Part shown: positions 1 to 6,945 of the stretch, one piece after another
Layout: each line of letters starts with the position of its first letter
Position numbering within the stretch: position 1 is the stretch's first letter
Assembly (NCBI GenBank): GCA_024641465.1
Contig: JAHEDB010000024.1
Location: 1 to 12,338 of the forward strand
DNA from: Chromatiales bacterium
GTDB taxonomy: Bacteria > Pseudomonadota > Gammaproteobacteria > UBA6429 > Thiohalophilaceae
Reading direction: 5' to 3'
DNA length: 12,338 bases
Notes under the pieces: model-generated
Seen by the model: only the letters and a program-made list of their open reading frames with translations
What the model was told of the DNA's origin: nothing
Databases searched by the model: none
Position numbers and translations under genes: made by a program

Positions 1-549
1 CTGGGCAAACTTCTCCAGATCCGGGCGGCGCGCCATGCTGCCGTCTTCATTGAGGATCTCGACAATCACCGAGGCCGGTTCGAGGTTAGCCATGCGGGCC
101 AGATCACAACCGGCCTCGGTATGACCGGCGCGTGTCAGCACGCCACCGGGCTGGGCCTTGAGGGGGAAGACATGCCCCGGCTGGACGATATCACTGGGTT
201 TGGCGCCCACCGCAACCGCGGCGCGAATGGTCACTGCGCGGTCCGCGGCGGAAATACCGGTAGTCACCCCTTTGGCCGCCTCGATCGACAGCGTGAAGTT
301 GGTGGAATGCAGATCATTGTTGCTCTTGACCATCAGTGGCAGGCTTAGTTGCTCGCAACGCTCCTGGGTCAGGGTCAGACAGATCAGGCCCCGGCCGTAT
401 TTGGCCATGAAGTTGATATCATCAGCCCGCACCAGTTCGGCGGCCATAATGAGATCACCCTCGTTTTCACGATCCTCGTCATCCATCAGGATGACCATTT
501 TGCCCTGACGGATGTCTTCGACGATCTCTTCTATATTATTCAGTTGCAT
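1..549 (-). CDS. ribB: 3,4-dihydroxy-2-butanone 4-phosphate synthase domain (RibB, or N-terminal half of RibBA), partial
   Basis: The 183 visible residues are the RibB domain, which converts ribulose 5-phosphate to formate and the four-carbon unit of riboflavin. The acidic loop DDEDRENEGD lies at residues 23-32, and the HTEAG motif with its metal-binding histidine is at about residue 143. The start is the ATG at 549, reading MQLNNIEEIV, with a purine-rich AAGAG just upstream. The frame is open to the left edge and ends there at MARRPDLEKFAQ, where bifunctional RibBA proteins continue into a linker and a GTP cyclohydrolase II domain. Whether that second domain exists, is degenerate or is absent cannot be seen. 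The gene follows ribE by 33 bases on the same strand, so it is very probably part of the rib operon. There is no room for an FMN riboswitch in that gap. Confidence 0.95.
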   Translation of the reverse strand, partial: MQLNNIEEIVEDIRQGKMVILMDDEDRENEGDLIMAAELVRADDINFMAKYGRGLICLTLTQERCEQLSLPLMVKSNNDLHSTNFTLSIEAAKGVTTGISAADRAVTIRAAVAVGAKPSDIVQPGHVFPLKAQPGGVLTRAGHTEAGCDLARMANLEPASVIVEILNEDGSMARRPDLEKFAQ

Positions 550-582
550 ATTCGGCTCTTAATTCAATTCTGCCATCACAAT

Positions 583-1242
583 CTATTTCATAAAGCCGTG
601 TTCGGCCAACAATTCCCGGCTGAGGCCCTGCGCACCGGGCTCGGCGGCCTTGTCGCCCAGCAACAGGCGTTCCAGGTAGCGGGCGATTATATCGACTTCC
701 AGGTTGATCGGGTCACCTGTTTTCATATTTCCCATGGTCGTCTCCACCAGGGTATGGGGGACGATGTTGAGGGTAAACTCGGCGCCCGCGACCGTGTTGA
801 CCGTCAGGCTGATGCCATCGACGCAGATCGAACCCTTTTCGGCGATATATTTCGCCAGTTCGGCCGGGGCCTTGATATGAAAACGGACCGAGCGACCGTC
901 ATTATAACGCTGAGTAATCTCACCGATACCATCGACATGGCCACTGACCAGATGCCCTCCCAGTCGGGTCTGGGGCGTAAGGGCCTTTTCCAGGTTCACC
1001 GCCAGGCCGGTCTTGATCCGGCGAAAGGTGGTGCGGGCCAGGGTTTCACCCGAGACATCGGCCCAGAAGCCGTCACCGGGTAAGTCCACGGCGGTCAGGC
1101 AGACCCCGTTGACGGCGATGCTGTCACCCAGCTGTACATCGCCCAGATCCAGCTTTTTGGTCAGGACCCGTACACGGCAGTCCCCACCCTTGGGTTCGAT
1201 AGCCACGATCTGACCGATAGATTGTATGATGCCGGTAAACAT
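583..1242 (-). CDS. ribE: riboflavin synthase, alpha chain
   Basis: This 219-residue protein catalyses the last step of riboflavin synthesis, the dismutation of two 6,7-dimethyl-8-ribityllumazines. It begins with the diagnostic MFTGIIQSIG and has the family's two similar lumazine-binding barrels, about residues 1-96 and 97-195. The segments GDSIAVNGVCLTAV in the first barrel and GSICVDGISLTVN in the second are equivalent. The C-terminal helix that usually forms the trimer contact follows, and the length is normal. The gene is also called ribC in E. coli. It starts only 3 bases after the ribD stop, with an AGGAAA ribosome binding site inside the end of ribD, so translational coupling is likely. 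Confidence 0.97.
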   Translation of the reverse strand: MFTGIIQSIGQIVAIEPKGGDCRVRVLTKKLDLGDVQLGDSIAVNGVCLTAVDLPGDGFWADVSGETLARTTFRRIKTGLAVNLEKALTPQTRLGGHLVSGHVDGIGEITQRYNDGRSVRFHIKAPAELAKYIAEKGSICVDGISLTVNTVAGAEFTLNIVPHTLVETTMGNMKTGDPINLEVDIIARYLERLLLGDKAAEPGAQGLSRELLAEHGFMK

Positions 1243-1245
1243 AAC

Positions 1246-2340
1246 TTATTTCCTGATCACCTTCGCTGTGATGCGCATGTCCTGACCGACCATACGACGT
1301 TCAATAATATTCAGTTCGATCTTTTGCTCCATGGTCTTCAGCGCAGGCAGACGAAACAGGGCCCGGGCGCTGTCCCCCATCAGACTCGGGGCGACATAGA
1401 TGACCAGTTCATCGATCAGGCCGGCCTGCATAAAACCGCCACTCAGGGTCGCACCGGTCTCCACCAGCAGCTCGTTGATCTCCATTTCACCCAGTTGATC
1501 CAGTACGGACTCCAGGTCCACATCGGTGGCGCAAAACGGCAGATTAATGACTTTGGCACCCGCCGCCTCCAGTTCACTCTTACCCACCTCATCACCACAG
1601 GTAAAGACAACCGTCTCGCCCGGCTGTTTGAGAATCCTGGCATCGGCAGGCATGCTGAGGTGGGTATCGACCACCACCCGCAGGGGTTGATTACGAACTT
1701 CTTCAGAGCGCACGGTCATCGACGGGTCATCGGCCAGCACGGTCCCGACCCCGGTGAGGATCGCCGAACTGCGGGCGCGCAACCGTTGTACATCCAGCCG
1801 CGCCGCCTCCGAGGTGATCCACTTGCTCTCACCACCGGCCATGGCGGTCCGACCATCCAGACTCATGGCCAGCTTACAACGCACAAACGGCCGACCAAAG
1901 CGCATCCGTTTGATAAAACCGGGATTGAGGGCCTCCGCCTGGGCCTCGTACAGGCCCGAGGCAGTATCGATACCGGCCGCCGTTAATTGTGCCAGACCGT
2001 TACCCGCCACGCGCGAATGGGGGTCGACCATGGCGGCAATGACTCTTGTCACCCCTGCCTGGATCAAGGCCTCGGTGCACGGTGGTGTACGCCCCTGATG
2101 GCAACAGGGTTCCAGTGTGACATAAACCGTTGCCCCTCTGGCCTGCTCGCCGGCCTGTCGCAGCGCATTGACCTCGGCATGGGGGCCGCCAGTGTATTCG
2201 TGCCAGCCCTCACCGACGATCCGGCCATCCTTAACGATGACGCAGCCGACACGGGGATTGGGGTGGGCCGTATACAGGCCCTTTTTTGCCAGCCGCAAGG
2301 CGCGGGCCATATATTCGTAATCGCTTGCTGAAAAATCCAC
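1246..2340 (-). CDS. ribD: bifunctional diaminohydroxyphosphoribosylaminopyrimidine deaminase / 5-amino-6-(5-phosphoribosylamino)uracil reductase
   Basis: RibD carries out the second and third steps of the pyrimidine branch of riboflavin synthesis. The N-terminal half is a zinc-dependent deaminase with HAE at residues 54-56 (histidine ligand and catalytic glutamate) and the PCCHQGRTPPC motif at 78-88, in which C79 and C88 are the expected zinc cysteines. The NADPH-dependent reductase domain begins near residue 150, at RPFVRCKLAMSLDGR, and includes LLVETGATLSGGFM near residue 290. The length of 364 residues matches the usual fused enzyme, so both activities should be present. It lies 17 bases downstream of nrdR and 3 bases upstream of ribE, consistent with one operon. 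Confidence 0.97.
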   Translation of the reverse strand: MDFSASDYEYMARALRLAKKGLYTAHPNPRVGCVIVKDGRIVGEGWHEYTGGPHAEVNALRQAGEQARGATVYVTLEPCCHQGRTPPCTEALIQAGVTRVIAAMVDPHSRVAGNGLAQLTAAGIDTASGLYEAQAEALNPGFIKRMRFGRPFVRCKLAMSLDGRTAMAGGESKWITSEAARLDVQRLRARSSAILTGVGTVLADDPSMTVRSEEVRNQPLRVVVDTHLSMPADARILKQPGETVVFTCGDEVGKSELEAAGAKVINLPFCATDVDLESVLDQLGEMEINELLVETGATLSGGFMQAGLIDELVIYVAPSLMGDSARALFRLPALKTMEQKIELNIIERRMVGQDMRITAKVIRK

Positions 2341-2357
2341 TACTTACTCACTAAAAT

Positions 2358-2861
2358 TTAATCTTCATCGGGCAACAGGGACTGTTGCTGCTTTTTTTCT
2401 TCGGGGGTCGGTTCCTGCCGCAGGCGTTCGATCTCTTCCTCGAAGGCACTGACATCCTGGAAGCTGCGATAGACCGAGGCAAAACGCACATAGGCCACCT
2501 GGTCCAGGTCACGCAGGGCCAGCATCACCCACTCACCGATACGCAGGGCGGGGATCTCCCGCTCACCGAGGGAACGAATACGCTTCAGGATGCGATTGAC
2601 GGCGGACTCTACATCGTCGGTTTCCACCGGACGCTTTTCCAGCGCCCGCCAGATACCGGTACGTAGTTTGCCCTCATCGAAGGGTTCGCGCCGGCCATCA
2701 CTTTTCACCACCCGCGGCATGACCAGTTCGGCCATTTCAAAGGTGGTAAAGCGTTCGCTACAGGTCAGACACTCACGCCGCCGCCGCACCATCGCCCCCT
2801 CACCGGCCAGACGGGAATCGTTCACCTTGGTATCCTCGGCACCGCAGAATGGACAATGCAC
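2358..2861 (-). CDS. nrdR: NrdR, transcriptional repressor of ribonucleotide reductase genes
   Basis: NrdR senses ATP and dATP and represses nrd genes. The zinc ribbon uses C3, C6, C31 and C34 (HCPFC ... ECLTC). The ATP-cone follows from about residue 49, as PRVVKSDGRREPFDEGKL, and runs to about residue 140. I place the start at the GTG at 2861, because family members begin directly with M-H-C-P-F-C. An in-frame GTG at 2909 would add 16 residues (LHPLATRSSILETKT in part) encoded by a repeat-rich intergenic stretch, so I reject it. The ribosome binding site before 2861 is weak. The resulting 167 residues match the family, with a charged tail. It sits between glyA and ribD, its common place in gammaproteobacteria. 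Confidence 0.95.
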   Translation of the reverse strand: MHCPFCGAEDTKVNDSRLAGEGAMVRRRRECLTCSERFTTFEMAELVMPRVVKSDGRREPFDEGKLRTGIWRALEKRPVETDDVESAVNRILKRIRSLGEREIPALRIGEWVMLALRDLDQVAYVRFASVYRSFQDVSAFEEEIERLRQEPTPEEKKQQQSLLPDED

Positions 2862-2960
2862 TGTTTTAGTCTCGAGGATCGAGGAGCGAGTGGCTAGGGG
2901 GTGTAACACCCGAGCATAGCATCGGTCTCGCAGCTCGCAACTCGATACTCGCCACTGGGG
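2862..2960. repeat. GAG-rich intergenic repeat between glyA and nrdR
   Basis: This 99-base gap is built from repeated short units such as GCGAG, ATCGAG and CTCG. Read on the minus strand, the left arm contains CGAGTATCGAG and the right arm CTCGATCCTCG, which are inverted copies with one mismatch and could pair. Between them is a compact palindrome, GGGTGTAACACCC, six bases on each side of a single A. The pattern resembles the short GAG-unit intergenic repeats found in some gammaproteobacterial genomes, but that comparison is from memory. It could attenuate or process a glyA-nrdR transcript. No U-run follows it, so it is not a standard terminator. Confidence 0.5.
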
Positions 2961-4214
2961 TTATTGATAAACCGGGTAACGGGAACACAGGTCCAGCACC
3001 TTGCTCTGGGTGCTCTCGATCACCGCATTGTCACCCTTGGACTCGATCACATCACACATCCAGCCCGCCAGCACCTTGGCCTCGGCCTCGCCAAAACCAC
3101 GGGTGGTGATGGCCGGGGTGCCGACGCGGATACCGCTGGTGACAAAGGGTGACTGGGGGTCATTCGGTACGGCATTTTTATTGATCGTGATATTCGCCGC
3201 CCCCAACCAGGCATCGACATCCTTGCCGGTCAGGCCCTGACTGATGAAGCTGACCAGAAACAGGTGATTTTCGGTCCCGCCGGAGATCACCTCAAAACCA
3301 CGGTCCATAAATACCTTGGCCATGGTCTTGGCGTTTTTAACGACCTGCTGTTGATAGGTCTTGAAATCGTCTTGCAGGGCCTCTTTGAAGGCCACGGCCT
3401 TGGCGGCGATCACATGCATCAGTGGCCCGCCCTGGGTACCGGGGAAGATCATGGAATTGAGTTTTTTCTCGATCTCGGGATTGGCCTTGGCAAGAATGAT
3501 GCCGCCACGGGGACCACGCAGGGTCTTGTGGGTAGTCGAGGTAGTGACATCGGCAATCTGCACCGGATTGGGATAGACACCCGCGGCGATCAGACCGGCC
3601 ACGTGCGCCATATCGACCATCAGGTAAGCGCCGACTTCGTCGGCAATCTTGCGGAACCGCTGCCAGTCCACCACCTGGGAATAGGCCGAAAAACCGGCGA
3701 CGATCATCTTTGGCTTGTGTTCCCGGGCCAGGCTCTCGACCTGCGCATAATCGATCTTGCCGGTCTTTTCATCCAGGCCGTACTGCACGGCATTGAATAA
3801 TTTACCAGAGAAATTCACCTTGGCGCCGTGGGTCAGGTGGCCGCCATGGGCCAGACTCATGCCCAGCACGGTATCGCCCGGCTGCAACAGGGCAAAATAT
3901 ACTGCCGCATTGGCCTGGGAACCGGAATGGGGCTGAACATTGGCATAATCCGCGCCAAACAGCTTCTTCACCCGGTCGATGGCCAATTGCTCGGCCACAT
4001 CCACGTTCTCACAACCGCCATAATAGCGTTTGCTGGGGTAACCCTCGGCATATTTGTTGGTCAGTACGGAGCCCTGGGCCTCCATGACCCGTGGGCTGGC
4101 GTAGTTTTCGGAGGCAATGAGCTCGATATGCTCTTCCTGCCGAACCCGTTCCTTTTCCATCGCCTGCCACAACTCATCGTCAAACCCGGCGACTTTCATA
4201 TCTTTCTTGAACAT
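2961..4214 (-). CDS. glyA: serine hydroxymethyltransferase
   Basis: GlyA is the pyridoxal-phosphate enzyme that interconverts serine and glycine and loads tetrahydrofolate with a one-carbon unit. The cofactor lysine is K230 in TTSTTHKTLRGPRGG. Other conserved segments are ELIASENYAS near residue 31, the EGYPSKRYYGG loop near 57, and VDMAHVAGLIAAG near 200. Starting at the ATG at 4214 gives 417 residues, the same length as E. coli GlyA. A GAGG ribosome binding site lies 6 bases upstream of that ATG. An in-frame TTG four codons earlier (4226) overlaps that site and is unlikely to be used. The gene heads the minus-strand block that continues into nrdR and the rib genes, but the 99-base repeat-rich gap may partly separate their expression. 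Confidence 0.98.
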   Translation of the reverse strand: MFKKDMKVAGFDDELWQAMEKERVRQEEHIELIASENYASPRVMEAQGSVLTNKYAEGYPSKRYYGGCENVDVAEQLAIDRVKKLFGADYANVQPHSGSQANAAVYFALLQPGDTVLGMSLAHGGHLTHGAKVNFSGKLFNAVQYGLDEKTGKIDYAQVESLAREHKPKMIVAGFSAYSQVVDWQRFRKIADEVGAYLMVDMAHVAGLIAAGVYPNPVQIADVTTSTTHKTLRGPRGGIILAKANPEIEKKLNSMIFPGTQGGPLMHVIAAKAVAFKEALQDDFKTYQQQVVKNAKTMAKVFMDRGFEVISGGTENHLFLVSFISQGLTGKDVDAWLGAANITINKNAVPNDPQSPFVTSGIRVGTPAITTRGFGEAEAKVLAGWMCDVIESKGDNAVIESTQSKVLDLCSRYPVYQ

Positions 4215-4266
4215 GTATGCCCTCAATTCTTTTGAATCAAATATTTACACTAGGAATATGCCAATT

Positions 4267-4317
4267 CAGATCCAGCAAAATCGGCCCCCAAAATGGGGCT
4301 AAATACTAACCGATCTG
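4267..4317 (-). promoter_or_regulatory. possible structured leader upstream of glyA
   Basis: The element lies about 50-100 bases before the glyA start. CAGATC at 4267-4272 can pair with GATCTG at 4312-4317. GCCCC at 4284-4288 can pair with GGGGC at 4295-4299. ATCGG at 4280-4284 can also pair with CCGAT at 4310-4314, which would exclude the outermost stem. Two mutually exclusive pairings are therefore possible. I do not recognise a known riboswitch class here, and the element is only in the glyA transcript if the promoter lies to its right, which is unproven. Confidence 0.3.
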
Positions 4318-4387
4318 GCCCTAAAAAGCATTTCCAGAGAACGACTTAAGGGTAATTACTATGTCAGAAAAATGGTTGTTGTAATGA

Positions 4388-4588
4388 CACTTACATGAAA
4401 GCTGCCAACTGACCGGCTCTTCGACAGGATATTCTGACGGCTATATTGGCTCCGGCGGAGATGTGCAGTGTTTTGATTACACAGCACCCGCAACTTCTGC
4501 TGTGGATACAGATTGCCGCTGTCTAGTTTTGGATAAAACCAGTGACACACTGAGTAGTGACCGTAGGGCCGGCATCAGTATCAGCTAA
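4388..4588 (+). pseudogene. unexplained open frame, possible gene remnant
   Basis: On the plus strand a frame stays open for 66 codons, from just after a TGA at 4385 to a TAA at 4586-4588. It reads in part GYSDGYIGSGGDVQCFDYTA and continues with TSAVDTDCRCLVLD. The composition looks protein-like (glycine, serine and cysteine rich), but there is no ATG start with a ribosome binding site, and an open frame of this length can occur by chance. It could be the 3' end of a decayed gene for a surface or secreted protein. I do not recognise a family. Confidence 0.15.
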
Positions 4589-4679
4589 GTGGGAGTACCG
4601 TAAATAGGTAGATTAGCAAATGGGCAAGGATTGCTGGTCCGGTAAGCCCCTAAGCCCAGAAAATAAACGGCTGTGCAAT

Positions 4680-4712
4680 AAAAAAAGCCGATCACCATGG
4701 TGATCGGCCTTT
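4680..4712 (-). terminator. intrinsic terminator of the FadL-type gene
   Basis: A perfect 22-base palindrome, GCCGATCACCATGGTGATCGGC in two halves of 11 (4687-4708), is followed on the minus strand by seven T residues (4680-4686). It lies about 30 bases past the stop of the FadL-type gene and is a textbook Rho-independent terminator for it. It insulates that gene from the glyA region. Confidence 0.9.
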
Positions 4713-4740
4713 ATAGTTTCAAGCTCTGAATATAGTCAGA

Positions 4741-5883
4741 TTAGAAATGGACGTTATAACCCACACCGATGGCCAATTGGTCCATCTTGGCTTTTGCACC
4801 CGTACCAGAATCGGTCTGCTCATTTTCAGGGACATACGCAAAGTAACTGGTCAGGTCAGAATCCTTGCCCAGCTTGTTGGTCATACCGACAGTATAATGG
4901 TCTTCAGTAATCGCAGGGGCAAGCAGGTTAGTTTGAACCTTGTTATCCGGGATCGGGCTCTTGCCATGGTTCAGGCCAACACGAAAGGTGGTGTCGGTCG
5001 ATGACTTGAATTCAAGACCAATCTTCAGGATAGTCTGGTCTTCCCAGCCAAAGAGCTCTTTGAATACAGCCACGTCTGACCATTTAACCTGTATGACATC
5101 TGCCACCAGTTTCATGTTACTACCGAGTTTTTGCGTCACACCGACACCGTACATGGGTGGCAGGTTCAGGGCGCAATCAGATACTGTTGAAAACATATAT
5201 TCGCAATGCTTGGTCATTTTGTCCATTTTGATTGCGGACTGATATGTTAGACCGATATTGGTGTCGCCCAGATCGACCACGTAGCCCACTTTGAAGCCAT
5301 AGCCAGTCGCTGAGTCAGAGCGGTTGTCTGGCATATTCTTCGTCATGGCAGGTCCTTTTGTTTCTAACGACTCAGACCCTAACAACAGAGAGAAACCGAT
5401 AGAACTCTTTTCTGAAAACTTATAGCTAATGGTCGGAGCGATCACAAAACCTTCCAGATTCATACCAGTGACAGGCACACCAGCGCCAAAGGTATTTGCA
5501 GGATATTCCGTATTCATGCCGCCCATGGCATAGGCCAGGATACCCCAATCCATTTTATCATTGATGTTCGTCAGCCAACCGCCCTGGGGGATGATGAAAT
5601 AATCATTTGCGCTAGCTACATAGCCGCCACCAACATCGATAGAACGGTTTGGATTGAACACAGAAGCGCCGACTGCCCATTGCTTGCTCACCTTTGATGT
5701 CAAGGCAGGGTTATCTACGGCTGACATAGTTTCTACGCCATTCGCAATGCCCGCTCCACCCACACCGTGGGCCGCCATACCATTACCCAAGGGTAATATA
5801 CCATTGGTCGCCATAGCGGCCATCGGCATCGCCAGTGTGGCCGCTGCTGCCAGCGTAACCATTTGTTTACGTAACTTACTCAT
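4741..5883 (-). CDS. FadL/OmpP1/TodX-family outer-membrane transport protein
   Basis: The 380-residue precursor has a signal peptide (residues 1 to about 25, cleavage after AMA). The mature protein then begins with the glycine-rich family signature: NGMAAHGVGGAGIANG followed by ETMSAVDNPA. In FadL this N-terminal hatch region plugs the barrel and the channel passes hydrophobic substrates. The rest alternates in short amphipathic strands (for example SATGYGFKVGYVVDL and TFRVGLNHGKSPI) and ends in GVGYNVHF, the terminal aromatic residue expected of an outer-membrane barrel. It is shorter than E. coli FadL (about 446). The start has a strong AGGAGG site 9 bases upstream. It is a single-gene unit with its own promoter candidate and terminator. 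The substrate is unknown; fatty acids, hydrocarbons or other hydrophobic molecules are possible. Confidence 0.9.
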   Translation of the reverse strand: MSKLRKQMVTLAAAATLAMPMAAMATNGILPLGNGMAAHGVGGAGIANGVETMSAVDNPALTSKVSKQWAVGASVFNPNRSIDVGGGYVASANDYFIIPQGGWLTNINDKMDWGILAYAMGGMNTEYPANTFGAGVPVTGMNLEGFVIAPTISYKFSEKSSIGFSLLLGSESLETKGPAMTKNMPDNRSDSATGYGFKVGYVVDLGDTNIGLTYQSAIKMDKMTKHCEYMFSTVSDCALNLPPMYGVGVTQKLGSNMKLVADVIQVKWSDVAVFKELFGWEDQTILKIGLEFKSSTDTTFRVGLNHGKSPIPDNKVQTNLLAPAITEDHYTVGMTNKLGKDSDLTSYFAYVPENEQTDSGTGAKAKMDQLAIGVGYNVHF

Positions 5884-5948
5884 TGGAAACTTCCTCCTAG
5901 GTTATTTAAGTGCTCAGTGTTGCTATTAGTTGTATTTGTGCAACGTTG

Positions 5949-5981
5949 TGTTGTCATACTACATCGATAAAGTATGCAACA
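5949..5981. promoter_or_regulatory. large dyad in the leader of the FadL-type gene
   Basis: The 33 bases form an interrupted inverted repeat: TGTTG (5949-5953) with CAACA (5977-5981), CATAC (5955-5959) with GTATG (5972-5976), and the palindrome ATCGAT (5963-5968) near the centre. One unpaired base breaks the left arm. It lies about 65-100 bases before the start codon, just downstream of the promoter candidate at 5994-6022. It could be an operator for a dimeric repressor or, in RNA, a stem-loop at the 5' end of the message. It does not match the FadR operator I know. Confidence 0.5.
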
Positions 5982-5993
5982 AGCATTGCGGGC

Positions 5994-6022
5994 AATATCT
6001 CACCGCTATCACGAACTGTCAA
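5994..6022 (-). promoter_or_regulatory. sigma-70-type promoter candidate for the FadL-type gene
   Basis: On the minus strand a perfect TTGACA (6017-6022) is followed, after 17 bases, by GATATT (5994-5999), four of six matches to TATAAT. Transcription would start near 5987, giving a leader of about 105 bases whose first structure would be the dyad at 5949-5981. This is a match to consensus only. Confidence 0.45.
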
Positions 6023-6104
6023 CAATTTTGTATATAAGCAACTACTGTATAACTAATATGTAAAAATTTAGAGTTTGAGGAATTTTATCAGGTAATTTTT
6101 TATG

Positions 6105-6138
6105 TAAAAAAGCGAGATAGAAATCTATCTCGCTTTTG
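6105..6138. terminator. hairpin terminator, orientation uncertain
   Basis: AGCGAGATAGA (6111-6121) pairs perfectly with TCTATCTCGCT (6124-6134), flanked by A residues on the left and T residues on the right. Read on the minus strand the stem is followed by six T residues and a further T-rich stretch, which is the stronger terminator orientation. It could end a transcript coming from tusA about 500 bases away, or belong to a lost gene. In the plus orientation only TTTT follows. Confidence 0.6.
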
Positions 6139-6363
6139 CTTTGTTCCCGTTATTGTTCGAACCGTTAAATTAGCTAAACAAGTAGATATCCGATTACCCG
6201 GCAAGTTCGAAGAAGGTCGCGGCGCTACCGTATTTAAAAGGCCATTAATGAAATCTGATGCTTTGCGGTCACAAAAATCAACCGGCATCTGACAAGCAAG
6301 CATCTTGATATCAGATTCGATGCGTATCTCGCACACCTGTTCGGCTAACTTGCCACTTGAGAC

Positions 6364-6432
6364 TTCGACAATATGGCTAAAACTGACTGGTCACATGCGA
6401 CGAAATAGCAGTTCGACCTAAAATGACTGGCC
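6364..6432. repeat. direct repeat pair, possible decayed insertion-sequence end
   Basis: Two similar units lie on the plus strand: TTCGAC, seven bases, then CTAAAACTGACTGG (6364-6390), and TTCGAC followed directly by CTAAAATGACTGG (6412-6430). Short tandem copies of CTAAAA-type units with TGAC near an end are typical of IS21-family elements, which carry several transposase binding sites there. No transposase or helper ATPase gene is visible, so this would be a remnant at most. Confidence 0.25.
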
Positions 6433-6640
6433 TTGGTCAGCTTTAATAACCGTTGGCCTGAGGGGAATAAGAGATTAATACTTCATTGTCCAACAAAGTC
6501 TCGATGAGCACAATGTCACCCCCAATCGAGGGTTCCCTGGGTTACAACGATGCCGAGCTATAAGCCAACATCGTCATCCCCGGCTGAACAAATTTAAATT
6601 GAACAGGCCAGCGTCCATGCCAACACAGGGTTCAAATGGA

Positions 6641-6871
6641 TCAGGATTTTTTGATCAGGAAGAAGAATTTACCGCCTTCTTCTTTTGATTCCATCAGTGT
6701 ATTGCCGGTTTGTTTGGAAAAGGCTTCAAAATCTTTTACCGAACCAGGATCAGTCGCAATAATGTGCAGAACCTGTCCGCCGGACATACCCGCCAATGTC
6801 TTTTTGGCACGCAGGATGGGTAATGGGCAGTTGAGGCCCGATGCGTCAAGTTCTTGGTCAAACGCTGACAT
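6641..6871 (-). CDS. tusA: TusA-family sulfur carrier protein
   Basis: This 76-residue protein is a complete TusA/SirA/YhhP domain. The signature is the CPxP motif, C15-P16-L17-P18, in ASGLNCPLPILRAKK. C15 is the expected persulfide-carrying cysteine. The hydrophobic strands QVLHIIATDPGS and GKFFFLIKKS are also typical. It has no signal peptide and should act in the cytoplasm, passing sulfane sulfur between partners. The start has an AAGGAG site 7 bases before the ATG. It is divergent from a bepA-like gene; in Pseudomonas aeruginosa a TusA-like protein (PA1006, linked to molybdenum homeostasis) sits next to the bepA homologue in the same way, as I recall. It may therefore be that subtype, and not the tRNA-thiolation TusA or the dsr-linked one. 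Symbol given for the family only. Confidence 0.92.
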   Translation of the reverse strand: MSAFDQELDASGLNCPLPILRAKKTLAGMSGGQVLHIIATDPGSVKDFEAFSKQTGNTLMESKEEGGKFFFLIKKS

Positions 6872-6945
6872 GTGCTTCTCCTTCAGATCTTAAGTGAGTT
6901 AGATTTTTTGGTAACTGAGTATGTGTATTAGTATTTAAAACCGTA

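Larger units (their letters stand above)
4215..4740. other. intergenic region upstream of glyA, no confident gene
   Basis: This stretch of more than 500 bases separates glyA from the terminator of the FadL-type gene. It holds the possible structured glyA leader (4267-4317), a weak promoter candidate for glyA on the minus strand (TTGGCA with TTTGAT 17 bases later, around 4237-4265), and an unexplained plus-strand open frame at 4388-4588 that lacks a convincing start. The remaining sequence from about 4589 to 4679 shows nothing I recognise. Confidence 0.6.
5884..6640. other. gene-poor region between tusA and the FadL-type gene
   Basis: No convincing gene is present in these 757 bases. The left part holds the ribosome binding site, dyad and promoter candidate of the FadL-type gene. 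A hairpin terminator sits at 6105-6138 and a direct repeat pair at 6364-6432. Between 6139 and 6340 both strands have open frames of about 60 codons with no recognisable motif, and the minus-strand one runs through the terminator hairpin, so I do not call either. The region looks like the remains of older genes or of a mobile element. Confidence 0.5.

Noticed and set aside
550..582. FMN riboswitch before ribB
   Set aside because: The gap is only 33 bases and has none of the conserved RFN element.
349..1083. Long plus-strand open frames opposite the rib genes, nrdR, glyA and other confirmed genes (for example 349-1083, 1222-1986, 3264-3800)
   Set aside because: They are antisense shadows of genes with clear family motifs, and their translations show no recognisable domain.
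6100..6336. Minus-strand open frame of 78 codons between the FadL-type gene and tusA
   Set aside because: It ends inside the terminator hairpin at 6111-6134, has no ribosome binding site and no recognisable motif.
6443..6541. Minus-strand open frame reading in part DIVLIETLLDNEVLISY, considered as a gene remnant
   Set aside because: Only 32 codons long, which is well within chance, and it resembles no family I know.
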